A stretch of DNA of 37,313 nucleotides from Clostridia bacterium (lineage in GTDB: Bacteria; Bacillota; Sulfobacillia; SLMV01), in contig PUNF01000216.1 of the NCBI GenBank assembly GCA_003552525.1, forward strand, positions 1 to 37,313, given 5' to 3'. Of this stretch, positions 1 to 10,981 are shown piece after piece (positions within the stretch are counted from its first letter, which is position 1; each line of letters starts with the position of its first letter). The notes under the pieces were generated by a model. It was not told the DNA's origin, searched no databases, and saw only the letters and a list, made by a program, of their open reading frames with translations. The translations under genes and the position numbers were made by a program.

Positions 1-2
1 AG

Positions 3-230
3 GATATGCCGGGTCTTCGTGTTGATGGACTCATGACGATGGCACCAGAGTTCGAAGATCCCGAAGAAACCCGACCGGTATTTCGGTCCCTGGCCGACCT
101 GCGCAAAACACTTTGTGATCACGCCACGACGGGTCTACCGATATTGTCGATGGGAATGACGAACGATTTCGAGGTTGCGATCGAAGAAGGCGCCACCATG
201 TTAAGGGTGGGCCGGGCCCTGTTCGAGTAG
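3..230 (+). CDS. yggS: YggS/PROSC-type PLP homeostasis protein, C-terminal fragment (truncated by window edge)
   Basis: Ends ...[28 protein letters not shown], the typical YggS C-terminus; followed by sepF and yggT. Confidence 0.9.
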   Translation, partial: DMPGLRVDGLMTMAPEFEDPEETRPVFRSLADLRKTLCDHATTGLPILSMGMTNDFEVAIEEGATMLRVGRALFE

Positions 231-266
231 GGGCGGGGCGGGTTTTCCGAGAGGATGGTGTGCACG

Positions 267-758
267 ATGGCAGGTCTGTGGGAGCGGATTTCAGGCGTCC
301 TGGGATGGATCCCACCCGAAGACGAATACCTAGAAGAAGATGGTTTCCTCGAGGACGATGAGGAAACCACGGACGAATGGGAGCAGTACGACTACCGGGA
401 TCCGCCCGAGGTCAAGGATCGTAATCGGGACATGGAGCGCATCGCGAGTCGCGCGGGCGGACGCGTGGTGACCCTGCCCGGGGGTGCACCGAAATCCATC
501 CGCGTGGCAGTGACCAAGCCGGGGGGGTTCGATGATGTCCAGGGTATCGCCGATCAACTGAAGCGTCGGGTTGCAGTGGTCGTGAACGTGGAACAGCTTG
601 ATCGGAGCGTTGCGCGGCGCGTGGTAGACTTCCTCAGCGGGACGGTCTACTCTTTGGATGGTGAGATGCAGCAGGTCAGCGCGGGTGTCGTGTTGTTCGT
701 GCCGCGAGAGATGCGCATCGACATCATGGAATCCGAAGATGAAACATCCGGTTTCTAG
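267..758 (+). CDS. sepF: Cell division protein SepF
   Basis: Acidic N-terminal linker plus a DUF552-like core (VVVNVEQLDRSVARRVVDFLSGTVYSLDGEMQQVSAGVVLFVP); ATG 267 chosen over ATG 255, which directly abuts the GAGAGG. Confidence 0.9.
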   Translation: MAGLWERISGVLGWIPPEDEYLEEDGFLEDDEETTDEWEQYDYRDPPEVKDRNRDMERIASRAGGRVVTLPGGAPKSIRVAVTKPGGFDDVQGIADQLKRRVAVVVNVEQLDRSVARRVVDFLSGTVYSLDGEMQQVSAGVVLFVPREMRIDIMESEDETSGF

Positions 759-824
759 GTCCATCATATGCACATGATCCCGGGAGCCGGTGACTACCCA
801 CTCACGTAAGGAGCGACCATCGCA

Positions 825-1109
825 ATGCTATTGGGAGCCGTGGTCGGTAGCCTGCAAACCATTATCAATATTCTCGTTTGGCTGGTCCTGCTAAGGGTCT
901 TGATGTCGTGGTTTCGGCCCGATCCCACGACTGCCGGCGGGGAAACGTACTACCGGATATTCACCGTCTTGTACCAGCTCACAGAACCCCTTCTGGCACC
1001 GATTCGGTCGTTCATGCCCGGGGGAGGCGGTATGGGACTGGATCTATCGCCGATTATCCTATTCTTGATCCTGCGCATGCTTCAACAGGTGATTCTGAGC
1101 TTGATGTAG
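825..1109 (+). CDS. yggT: YggT family membrane protein
   Basis: Two hydrophobic segments, LLRVLMSWFRPDP motif; located between sepF and divIVA; AAGGAG RBS. Confidence 0.85.
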   Translation: MLLGAVVGSLQTIINILVWLVLLRVLMSWFRPDPTTAGGETYYRIFTVLYQLTEPLLAPIRSFMPGGGGMGLDLSPIILFLILRMLQQVILSLM

Positions 1110-1131
1110 CGACAACCACGGGAGGTGTAGC

Positions 1132-1671
1132 TTGGCCGAGATTACGCCCGTCGATATTCAGAACAAGGTATTCCGTCGAGCGCTGCGCGGATATAGTCCG
1201 ACACAGGTCGATGCATTCTTGGACGAGGTGACCCGCACGCTGGATTCGCTCCTCCGGGAAAACGAGGCCCTCAAACAACAGACCTCGGAATTGAGCGAAA
1301 AGGTTGAGCGATACCGCGGGATCGAGGAGACACTGCAACAGACCCTGGTGCTCGCCCAGGAAACGGCAGACGAGGTGCGGACGAATGCGCGCAAGGAAGT
1401 GCAACTGATGCTGGCCGAGGCGCGAACGGAAGCGGACCGGATACGCGAGGAAGCCGACGAGGAGTTGCGCCAAACCCGGGAGCATGCCCAGCGCATAAGA
1501 TCGGACGTCCTAGAATACCTCGGAAAGGCGCTGGCTGCGACAACGGCGCAAACGGAAATCCTGCGCAGCGCCCAGTCGGAGTTGTATGGATCCCCGGGTG
1601 AAGAGAATGATGGCGCCCCCACCGAGGAACCCTCGGGCGACGGGGAGCCTACTGAGGGGGAGTGGAATTGA
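1132..1671 (+). CDS. divIVA: DivIVA domain protein (TTG start)
   Basis: ITPVDIQNKVFRRALRGYSPTQVDAFLDEV is the DivIVA N-terminal signature, followed by a coiled coil; GGAGGTG at 1121. Confidence 0.93.
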   Translation: MAEITPVDIQNKVFRRALRGYSPTQVDAFLDEVTRTLDSLLRENEALKQQTSELSEKVERYRGIEETLQQTLVLAQETADEVRTNARKEVQLMLAEARTEADRIREEADEELRQTREHAQRIRSDVLEYLGKALAATTAQTEILRSAQSELYGSPGEENDGAPTEEPSGDGEPTEGEWN

Positions 1672-2405
1672 TGTCGGACAGGCCGGATACCATCGGGATC
1701 GTGGGAGGGATGGGACCAGAGGCAACTGCGGACTTGTTTTTAAAGATCATTCGTGCCACACCTGCCAAGCGAGACCAGGATCACATCCCTGTGGTGATCG
1801 TGAGCGATCCCACCGTACCCGATCGCACCGCCGCGATCCTCGGTGAGGGAGAGGATCCTCTGCCGGTGATGTCCCGTTCTGCCGAAGCCTGTATCCGGGC
1901 CGGGGCCGACTTCCTGGTGATGCCGTGTAATACGGCACACTGCTTTCACCCGGGGCTTTGCACGAATATAGATGTGCCCGTGCTTCACATGATGGAAGAG
2001 GTTACCAGGTACCTGCGCGAAGATCACCCGGAGGTTGGGCGCGTGGGCTTGCTCGCGACCACGGGCACCGTCACCCTTGGCCTCTACCAGCAATCCCTCG
2101 AAGAGGGTGGTGTCGAAGTTCTCGTGCCCTCCGATGAGGACCAGGCAAGGGTAATGGATGCCATCTACGGTGACAAGGGTGTGAAGGCGGGTTACCATGA
2201 CTACGCCCGAGCGGTTTTTGCGGCGCTTGCGAAAACCCTGCGCGAAGGTGGTGCGGACGCGATCATCGCGGGATGTACGGAGATTCCACTCGCATTGTCG
2301 AGCGAGGACGTCGAACCGGCCTTGCTCATTGATCCCACCGACATATTGGCCCGTGCCGCTGTAGCCAGGGCCCTTAAGAGACGCGGTGAAAAGGATGACG
2401 CGTGA
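1671..2405 (+). CDS. Aspartate/glutamate racemase family protein
   Basis: GIVGGMGPEAT N-terminus and the two catalytic Cys motifs MPCNTAH and AGCTEIPL; TGATG overlap with divIVA. Confidence 0.88.
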   Translation: MSDRPDTIGIVGGMGPEATADLFLKIIRATPAKRDQDHIPVVIVSDPTVPDRTAAILGEGEDPLPVMSRSAEACIRAGADFLVMPCNTAHCFHPGLCTNIDVPVLHMMEEVTRYLREDHPEVGRVGLLATTGTVTLGLYQQSLEEGGVEVLVPSDEDQARVMDAIYGDKGVKAGYHDYARAVFAALAKTLREGGADAIIAGCTEIPLALSSEDVEPALLIDPTDILARAAVARALKRRGEKDDA

Positions 2406-3999
2406 ACAGCCGACGGTCTTGGTGGGTGGTCGTCTGATGCTCGGGGAGGATACGGTTCCCGGATGCATCGGCTTCTCCGAGGGTCGGATACAGGTGATGG
2501 GATCCGAGGATCGGTGTATCGCCGCCCTCGGTCCTCGGGCCCGCATCATGGATATCCAAGGTGCCGTAATCATACCGGGTTTCATCGACTCACATTTACA
2601 CCTCACCTCTCTCGGGGAGCAGCAGCAGGCGGTGGCTTTGGCCGGATGCCCGTGTATTGGTGAGCTGCAGCGGCGCGTAACGGAGCGGGCGCGTGATTTA
2701 CCCGAAGACGCCTGGATTACCGGTCGCGGATGGGACCAGGACCGTTTTTCGGACGGGCGCTACCCGACTGCGGCGGATCTCGATCAAGCGGCCCCGGGTC
2801 GCGCGGGATTCTTGCGGCGCGCCTGCGGTCACGCCGCGGTGGCCAGTACCGAAGCCCTGCGCCAAGCCGGCATCGGCGAAAGGCCAGAGGATCCGGTGGG
2901 CGGCTACTTCGAAAGGGACGCCAGCGGGAAGATCACCGGCGTGTTGCACGAGACGGCCATGCGTCTCGTGCTCGATGCCATACCGAAACCGGACGTAACC
3001 CAGCGTCGCACATTCCTGCGTGCGGCCGTCGAGGCGTGCCATCGTGCCGGCATTACCTCCGTGCAGACGCACGAGGGCGGTGCATCCCTCGACGATATTT
3101 GGCATTCATTTGCGCAGGTGATCGGCGACCCTGCATTCGCGCTGCGGGCGTACCTGGACCTCGGCCCATCCTATCTGGATGCACTGCAAGAGCGAGACCT
3201 CACCACGGGAGATGGCGACGAATTCTTGCGTATCGGTGCCCTGAAACTCTTTGCCGACGGATCGCTCGGGGCCCGGAGTGCCTTGATGTCTACCGATTAC
3301 GTCGACGACCCCGGAAACCGGGGCACATACGTGATCCCATACGAGGAAATGTGTGAACATACTGCGCGCGCCATATCTTTCGACATGCAGGTTGCCGTTC
3401 ACGCCATCGGGGATCGGGCGCTGGATGATACGCTGTCGTTGCTGCAGCCGTATCAGACTCCCGAGAATCGACACCGGGTCATTCATTGTCAGATTACCCG
3501 CCCCGAGCAGTTTCCAAAGATGGTGAACTGTGGCGTGATCGCCTGCGTCCAACCCCGATTTTTGGCGACGGATATGCGATGGGCGGAGGCGCGGGTGGGG
3601 CACGAGCGAGCGTCCACCAGCTATGCGTGGCGCTCCATGATGGAGGCCGGTGTACCGATGGCCGGTGGGTCAGATGCACCGGTTGAACCCGTGGAACCGC
3701 TGCTCGGCATTCACGCAGCGGTCAACCGTATGGACGATGACGGCCACCCGCCAGGAGGATGGTTCCCCGAAGAGCGACTATCCATCGGAGAGGCATTCGC
3801 CCTGTTTGGGCCCGGTGCTGCCCGTTCCGAAGGGATGCTTGGGCGTAAGGGAGTACTCGAGGAGCGGGCGATGGCCGATGTCGTGCTGCTCGACGGGGAT
3901 CCACTCGCCATGCCCCCGGAAGACCTGCTCAATCTGCAGGTGCTTGAGACCTGGGTCGGTGGACGACGGGTGTACGGGGACGTCGGGCGCGCGAGGTAG
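2386..3999 (+). CDS. YtcJ-like amidohydrolase (amidohydrolase_3 family); start may be ATG 2395
   Basis: GFIDSHLHLTSLG metal-binding motif, HAIGDRALD, SDAPVEPVEPLLGIHAAVNR; overlaps the racemase gene. Confidence 0.87.
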   Translation: MKRMTREQPTVLVGGRLMLGEDTVPGCIGFSEGRIQVMGSEDRCIAALGPRARIMDIQGAVIIPGFIDSHLHLTSLGEQQQAVALAGCPCIGELQRRVTERARDLPEDAWITGRGWDQDRFSDGRYPTAADLDQAAPGRAGFLRRACGHAAVASTEALRQAGIGERPEDPVGGYFERDASGKITGVLHETAMRLVLDAIPKPDVTQRRTFLRAAVEACHRAGITSVQTHEGGASLDDIWHSFAQVIGDPAFALRAYLDLGPSYLDALQERDLTTGDGDEFLRIGALKLFADGSLGARSALMSTDYVDDPGNRGTYVIPYEEMCEHTARAISFDMQVAVHAIGDRALDDTLSLLQPYQTPENRHRVIHCQITRPEQFPKMVNCGVIACVQPRFLATDMRWAEARVGHERASTSYAWRSMMEAGVPMAGGSDAPVEPVEPLLGIHAAVNRMDDDGHPPGGWFPEERLSIGEAFALFGPGAARSEGMLGRKGVLEERAMADVVLLDGDPLAMPPEDLLNLQVLETWVGGRRVYGDVGRAR

Positions 4000-4015
4000 G
4001 GGATTTTGCTGGGCA

Positions 4016-4083
4016 AACCCTGGGAAGCGATCCCCGTGTGCGGTGTGCGCACACACGGGAGCATCGCTTCCCAGGGTTCTTTT
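4016..4083. terminator. Long convergent hairpin terminator between the amidohydrolase gene and mgtE
   Basis: AACCCTGGGAAGCGAT (4016-4031) pairs perfectly with ATCGCTTCCCAGGGTT (4063-4078); inner stem CCCGTGTG/CACACGGG (4033-4040/4052-4059); CTTTT tail on +. Confidence 0.88.
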
Positions 4084-4116
4084 CGCGACGATGTCTTGGG
4101 TCGGGGCGCCCTGGCG

Positions 4117-5448
4117 TCAGAGTCCGAGGACCGATCTCGCGACGAGGAAGTACACGATCAGACCGGTACCGTCTACCAGGGTGGTGATCACGGGTGCCGA
4201 GGCGGCGGCGGGATCAAATCCCAGCCGGCGGGCGACAAGGGGCAGCAAACCGCCCAGCGTCGATGCCATGATCACGATGATCAACAGCGCAAAGGCTACC
4301 GTATAGCCGAGTAGCATACTGCCGCCGAGCAGGCTCGCCTGGCCGAACGCGACGACGGCCATGAGTAGTCCCAATACCAGTCCCGATCGCATTTCGCGCC
4401 ATATGACCTTGCTGACCTCTGAGAGGTCTACCTCGTCCAAAGCCATGGCGCGAATCACGGTGCTGGCCGCCTGGGAGCCCGCGTTTCCACCCGTATCTAT
4501 CAGGAGTGGTATGAAAAACGCCAGGGCCACCACGGCTTCGATGTAAGCCTGAAAATGATCGAGGATATTTCCGGTAATGGTTTGAGCGAGGAACAGGATC
4601 AGCAGCCACCATACCCGGCGGCGGACGACGGACATCACGCCCATACTGAGGTACGGTTCGTCGGAGGGTTCAACACCACCCATGCGCGCCATGTCCTCGG
4701 TGACCTCTTGCTCGATGACGTCGATGATGTCGTCGAACGTGATCACCCCTAGCAAACGGTCTTCTTCGTCCACGACAGGGAGGCTGATAAAATCGTAATG
4801 CGTCATGATGTTGGCCACTTCCTCCTGGTCCATCATGGCGGTGACATTGACCACTTCGGTGCGTGCGATGTCCCCGATCGGGCGACTGGGATCAGCCAGG
4901 ACCAGCTCGCGGAGCGAGGTCACGCCCAGGAGTTTCCCTTTTTCATCGGTGATATAGATGTAATAGGCTGCTTCGACTTCCCGCGCCAGTCGGCGATAGA
5001 AGTTCAGCGCCTGTCCTGCGCTTTGATTCCCCCGGAAGGCGAGGTAATCGGTGGTCATGATGCCACCGGCACTGGTTTCTGGATACTGCATCAGGCGTTG
5101 AATGGACTTGCGGTCGGGAAGTGCGTTCAATAGAAGGCGAACGGTATCGGCTTCCAGAATGCCCAGGAAGTCGACGAGTTCATCTGGCGACACGTACTGG
5201 ATCACGCTGCGAAGGCGGGTATCGGTCATGTGCTCCGATATGCGAAGCTGATCCGAGGGCCCCAGCTCTTCGAGTACCTCCGCAACCTGGCGATCATTCA
5301 TCATGGCCATCAAGGTAATCAACAGGTGGCCCTCTTCGGCACCGATCTCCTCGATGGTTTCGGCAATATCCACCGGGTGGAGGTCACCCATTCTTCGGCG
5401 CAGTTCCTGTGGCGAGCCATCCTTGAGCAGATCTAGCAGATCGGTCAT
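4117..5448 (-). CDS. mgtE: MgtE-type magnesium transporter
   Basis: MgtE_N region, CBS pair, C-terminal membrane domain with DTGGNAGSQAASTVIRAMA; GGAGG upstream of ATG at 5448; the longer ORF 5' end is not needed. Confidence 0.93.
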   Translation of the reverse strand: MTDLLDLLKDGSPQELRRRMGDLHPVDIAETIEEIGAEEGHLLITLMAMMNDRQVAEVLEELGPSDQLRISEHMTDTRLRSVIQYVSPDELVDFLGILEADTVRLLLNALPDRKSIQRLMQYPETSAGGIMTTDYLAFRGNQSAGQALNFYRRLAREVEAAYYIYITDEKGKLLGVTSLRELVLADPSRPIGDIARTEVVNVTAMMDQEEVANIMTHYDFISLPVVDEEDRLLGVITFDDIIDVIEQEVTEDMARMGGVEPSDEPYLSMGVMSVVRRRVWWLLILFLAQTITGNILDHFQAYIEAVVALAFFIPLLIDTGGNAGSQAASTVIRAMALDEVDLSEVSKVIWREMRSGLVLGLLMAVVAFGQASLLGGSMLLGYTVAFALLIIVIMASTLGGLLPLVARRLGFDPAAASAPVITTLVDGTGLIVYFLVARSVLGL

Positions 5449-5511
5449 ACGGGTGCCTCCTCTCGGGATACCGGTCATTCGACTACAACGGATGTGCAGG
5501 GTGATTGGGTA

Positions 5512-5549
5512 CCAAGGACCGGGTAAACTATACACTATCCGGTCCTTGG
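5512..5549. promoter_or_regulatory. Perfect 11-bp inverted repeat between divergent mgtE and lspA (possible operator or hairpin)
   Basis: CCAAGGACCGG (5512-5522), 16-nt AT-rich spacer, CCGGTCCTTGG (5539-5549). Confidence 0.55.
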
Positions 5550-5650
5550 GTGGGAAGAAACACCAGCCAAGCACAGAGCAGGGGGTTTCGGTGCGCGCGT
5601 ATTGCTGCGGCCCGCGGGTGTGCTAGAATCGGTGAGGAAGGGGAGAGGGT

Positions 5651-6106
5651 ATGCTGAAATGGATTGTCGTATCCGTGGTCCTCGACCGCGTTACAAAATG
5701 GATGATCGCGGCGAACCTCGAACGTGGCCAATCCATAGAGGTCGCGGGACAGGCTTTGCGATTGACATACGTCACGAACACCGGTGCGGCCTTTGGCATG
5801 CTGCGTGATCACACGATGCTATTGGCAGCGGTCAGTGCGATACTCATCGTGTTGATCGTGGTCTGGCATCGGAGTTGGGTCCCCGCACCGCTCAAATCTC
5901 CCGCGGCTGCCGCGGCTGGGCTTCTGGTGGGTGGCGCCCTGGGGAATCTGGTTGATCGAATGGTCCACGGCTATGTCATTGACTTCATCGACCTGGGATT
6001 TTGGCCCGTGTTTAACGTGGCCGACATCGCCGTCGTGGTGGGCTGTGGGCTGCTGTTTGTTCTCGCGATCCGACACCCCGAAATCGCGAGGGGAGGGGAC
6101 GTGTAA
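5651..6106 (+). CDS. lspA: Lipoprotein signal peptidase LspA
   Basis: NTGAAFGM, GGALGNLVDR and FWPVFNVADIAV motifs. Confidence 0.95.
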   Translation: MLKWIVVSVVLDRVTKWMIAANLERGQSIEVAGQALRLTYVTNTGAAFGMLRDHTMLLAAVSAILIVLIVVWHRSWVPAPLKSPAAAAAGLLVGGALGNLVDRMVHGYVIDFIDLGFWPVFNVADIAVVVGCGLLFVLAIRHPEIARGGDV

Positions 6107-7068
6107 TGCGACCCGTGGATCCCGAGCCGGGAATGGACCAGGGGACGAAGCTGTTCGAGGGGGTCGTGCCGGGCGAAGACGACGGTGCGCGACTCGATAT
6201 CTATCTCGCCCGCAACACCTCCGAGGCGTATTCTAGGACCTACCTACAAAGCCTGATTCGAGACGGGCGGGTCACGGTAGACGAAAGCCCGGTGTCTACG
6301 CCAGGCCGGGTACTTAGGGAGGGACAGCGGGTTCGTATGGAAGTCCCTCCGCCCCGGCCGCACAGTTTGATGCCCGAACCGATTCCACTCGATGTCGTGT
6401 ACGAGGATGACGATATCCTCGTGATCAATAAGCAACGTGATCTCGTCGTGCATCCGGCACCGGGGCATTACTCGGGAACCCTTGTCCATGCGCTCCTGCA
6501 CCATTGTGCAGCACTCTCAACGATCGTAGACCATACGCGTCCCGGGATCGTGCATCGACTGGACAAGGATACGACTGGGCTGATGGTAGTCGCGAAGAAT
6601 GATACGGCCCATCTGGGCCTTTCCTATCAATTACAGAAGCGCACCATGAAGCGGGAATACCTGGCCCTGGTGCACGGTGTTCCGGACGTAGCCCGCGGTA
6701 CCGTGCACGCGCGAATCGGCCGCGATCCGGATACGCGATTCAAGATGCGCGTGGTGCAGTCCGGTGGAAAGAGCGCCGTGACGCATTTTCTGGTCGAGGA
6801 TGTGATCGGGAGTAATCACGCGCTCTTGCGGTGTAACCTCGAGAGTGGGCGAACCCATCAAATCCGGGTACACCTTGCATTCATCGGACACCCGGTGGTG
6901 GGGGATCCAATGTATGCCACGGATTACCCGAGCTATGGGCTCGAAGGACAGGCATTGCACGCGGCGCGCCTGGTCCTCGAGCACCCGGACAGAAGGGAGA
7001 CCATGGAGTTTGAAGCACCTGTCCCGGCCGACATGCGCCGTATCATCCAGGAACTGCGTACCGTTTGA
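6106..7068 (+). CDS. rluD: RluA/RluD-family 23S rRNA pseudouridine synthase
   Basis: S4-like N-terminus; PGIVHRLDKDTTGLMVVAKN catalytic motif; TAATG overlap with lspA. Confidence 0.92.
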   Translation: MRPVDPEPGMDQGTKLFEGVVPGEDDGARLDIYLARNTSEAYSRTYLQSLIRDGRVTVDESPVSTPGRVLREGQRVRMEVPPPRPHSLMPEPIPLDVVYEDDDILVINKQRDLVVHPAPGHYSGTLVHALLHHCAALSTIVDHTRPGIVHRLDKDTTGLMVVAKNDTAHLGLSYQLQKRTMKREYLALVHGVPDVARGTVHARIGRDPDTRFKMRVVQSGGKSAVTHFLVEDVIGSNHALLRCNLESGRTHQIRVHLAFIGHPVVGDPMYATDYPSYGLEGQALHAARLVLEHPDRRETMEFEAPVPADMRRIIQELRTV

Positions 7069-7082
7069 TTCGGCAACATTAT

Positions 7083-7111
7083 TTGACATCAAGGCTCTTC
7101 TTTGCTACAGT
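7083..7111 (+). promoter_or_regulatory. Sigma-A-like promoter of the pyr operon
   Basis: TTGACA (7083-7088), 17 nt, TACAGT (7106-7111). Confidence 0.75.
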
Positions 7112-7131
7112 AGCTCCGATGTATGGCACAT

Positions 7132-7162
7132 CCTTTAAATCGGCCCGGCGAGGTCGATAAGG
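7132..7162 (+). promoter_or_regulatory. PyrR-binding anti-antiterminator stem-loop
   Basis: CCUU...AAGG lower stem, bulge, upper stem AUCGGCC/GGUCGAU with loop CGGCGA; contains CGGCGAGG, matching the CNGNGAGG consensus; lies directly upstream of pyrR. Confidence 0.75.
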
Positions 7163-7244
7163 AGGCGAAGAAGCGCATGGAGATCACTGTTTCCGCCCGG
7201 GCCACAAAGCGGCCACCACAAATCCATCGCACAGAATGCGATGA

Positions 7245-8877
<1,633 letters not shown>

Positions 8878-8879
8878 AT

Positions 8880-10175
8880 ATGCAAAAGATTCTTATCAAG
8901 GGCGGCCACGTGATCGATCTCGGCAACGGTCGGGACACCAAGGCGGATCTGTTGGTGGAAGGCAACCGCATCGCGGCAATCGGTGATCAGCTGACGGTGG
9001 AGGGTGCTGAGGTGGTCGACGCCGAGGGCTGCACCGTGAGCCCGGGTTTCGTCGACTTGCACGTTCACCTTCGCGAACCCGGTTTCGAATACAAAGAGGA
9101 CATCTTTACCGGTACCCGTGCGGCCGCACGGGGTGGTTTTACTTCCATTGTTTGCATGCCCAACACCGAGCCGGTGATCGACGACGAGACGGGTGTGCGC
9201 TTCGTCCGCGACAAGGCCGGGCAGCATGGCGCCGTTCGGGTGTATCCCGCGGGAGCGGTAACCAAGGGCCAAAAGGGCGAAGAGATCGCAGAAATCGGCC
9301 TCATGCACGAGGCCGGCGCCAAGATGTTTAGCGATGATGGACTTCCCGTGGTTTCCGCCCGCGTCATGAGCACTGCGCTGACTTACAGCAAGATGTTTGG
9401 GGTACCGATATCAACGCATGAAGAGGATCCCACGTTGGCGGGAGACGGAGCAGTAAACTTCGGGCGCATCTCCACCCTTATGGGGCTACCCGGTATGCCC
9501 GAAGAGGCTGAGACCGTGATGATTGCACGTGACCTCGAACTCTGTCGCCGCGTGGGTGGACATCTACACATCGGACACGTAAGCACGGCCCGATCGGTCG
9601 CGTTGATAGCAGGGGCGAAAGAAGACGGAGTCAACGTTACCTGCGAGGTGACGCCCCACCACCTCACCTTAACGGAGGACCTCGTCCGCGAAAGCGACTA
9701 CGACACCAATACCAAGATGAAACCGCCACTGCGGACCGAGTCCGATCGCCGTGCCCTCGTGACCGCCTTGCGAGAAGGGATCATCGATGCCGTTGCCACC
9801 GATCACGCGCCCCATAGCTTCGACGACAAGGATCGCGAATACATCTTTGCGGACAATGGCATCGTGGGTCTCGAGACGGCCTTTGCGCTATTGCACGATC
9901 GACTGGTCCTTCCCGGGGATCTCCCTCTCCACCGTCTGATCGAAGCCCTTACCGCTGCTCCCGCCCGGATTCTCGGGGTCGACGCGGGCACGCTTCGAGA
10001 GGGTGCTTTGGCTGACATCGCTATTCTTCGAACCGATCAAGAATGGGCGGTGAACCCCGGTGACTTCGCCTCCAAGGGCAGGAACACGCCCCTGGTTGGG
10101 TGGAGTTTGACGGGGAAGGTGGAGACCGTGCTCGTCGACGGCAAGATCGTGATGCGGGGGGGCGAACTGCTGTGA
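8880..10175 (+). CDS. pyrC: Dihydroorotase
   Basis: GFVDLHVHLREPGFEYKED, VATDHAPHSFDDK motifs; within the pyr operon. Confidence 0.95.
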   Translation: MQKILIKGGHVIDLGNGRDTKADLLVEGNRIAAIGDQLTVEGAEVVDAEGCTVSPGFVDLHVHLREPGFEYKEDIFTGTRAAARGGFTSIVCMPNTEPVIDDETGVRFVRDKAGQHGAVRVYPAGAVTKGQKGEEIAEIGLMHEAGAKMFSDDGLPVVSARVMSTALTYSKMFGVPISTHEEDPTLAGDGAVNFGRISTLMGLPGMPEEAETVMIARDLELCRRVGGHLHIGHVSTARSVALIAGAKEDGVNVTCEVTPHHLTLTEDLVRESDYDTNTKMKPPLRTESDRRALVTALREGIIDAVATDHAPHSFDDKDREYIFADNGIVGLETAFALLHDRLVLPGDLPLHRLIEALTAAPARILGVDAGTLREGALADIAILRTDQEWAVNPGDFASKGRNTPLVGWSLTGKVETVLVDGKIVMRGGELL

Positions 10176-10981
10176 CATGCACAGCCGCGGATGCGCTACA
10201 GGTGTTCTCCGGACGCCTCGCCCAAAACGTCGCCGAGGGAAGTGCGCGCAGGCTGGTGCTTGCCATCGAGACAGCATTCGCGCCCGTCCCGGGCCAGTTT
10301 TTGCACGTCGCCGTGTCCGGCTCCAAGGAGCCTTACCTGCGCCGGCCACTGAGCATCGCTGATTGGGATCATAGGCGTGGGCTCTTGGAACTCCTAGTAT
10401 TGCCGGTCGGCAAGGGTACCCGCACGCTCGCTGCCCTTCAGCCCGGTGCGCTGGTGGATTGCCTCGGGCCACTGGGGAATGGGTTTCCGCGGTGTGGACT
10501 GGGTGCGAACCCGCTCCTGGTGGGTGGGGGTATCGGATCGGCGCCCCTAATCTACCTGGCACGACAGCTGGTAAACCAAGGGCAGCCGCCCGTGGTCTTC
10601 ATCGGCGCTTCCAACGCTGATCGACTGGCCGGCGAACAATCCCTCGCTGCCCTGGCCTCGGAGATGGCGATTGCAACCGAAGACGGGAGTCGCGGGTATC
10701 GTGGGATGGTAACCGAAGCACTCGTGCAAAGATGCTCAATCCGACCCAAACCGACATCCATCCTCGCCTGCGGGCCGAGGGGCATGCTCGCCACCATCAA
10801 GGCAATCGGGGCGGCGCACGCGATCCCGTGCTACGGATCCCTCGAAGAGCACATGGCATGTGGAGTGGGTGCCTGCCTGGGCTGCGCAATTCCCATGGTT
10901 GCGCCCACCGACGGCAAGAAATACCTGCGGGTCTGCGCGGATGGGCCCGTATTTGACCTCGAAGAGGTGGTGCTGTCGTGA
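10172..10981 (+). CDS. pyrK: Dihydroorotate dehydrogenase electron transfer subunit (GTG start, GTGA overlap)
   Basis: FAD/NAD binding folds (LRRPLSIAD, LLVGGGIGSAP) and 2Fe-2S cluster motif ACGVGACLGCAIPM...RVCADGPVF. Confidence 0.92.
   Translation: MTCTAADALQVFSGRLAQNVAEGSARRLVLAIETAFAPVPGQFLHVAVSGSKEPYLRRPLSIADWDHRRGLLELLVLPVGKGTRTLAALQPGALVDCLGPLGNGFPRCGLGANPLLVGGGIGSAPLIYLARQLVNQGQPPVVFIGASNADRLAGEQSLAALASEMAIATEDGSRGYRGMVTEALVQRCSIRPKPTSILACGPRGMLATIKAIGAAHAIPCYGSLEEHMACGVGACLGCAIPMVAPTDGKKYLRVCADGPVFDLEEVVLS

Noticed and set aside
5449-5650. M-box (Mg2+) riboswitch upstream of mgtE
   Set aside because: I could not identify the conserved M-box core in this short intergenic region; only a simple inverted repeat is present.
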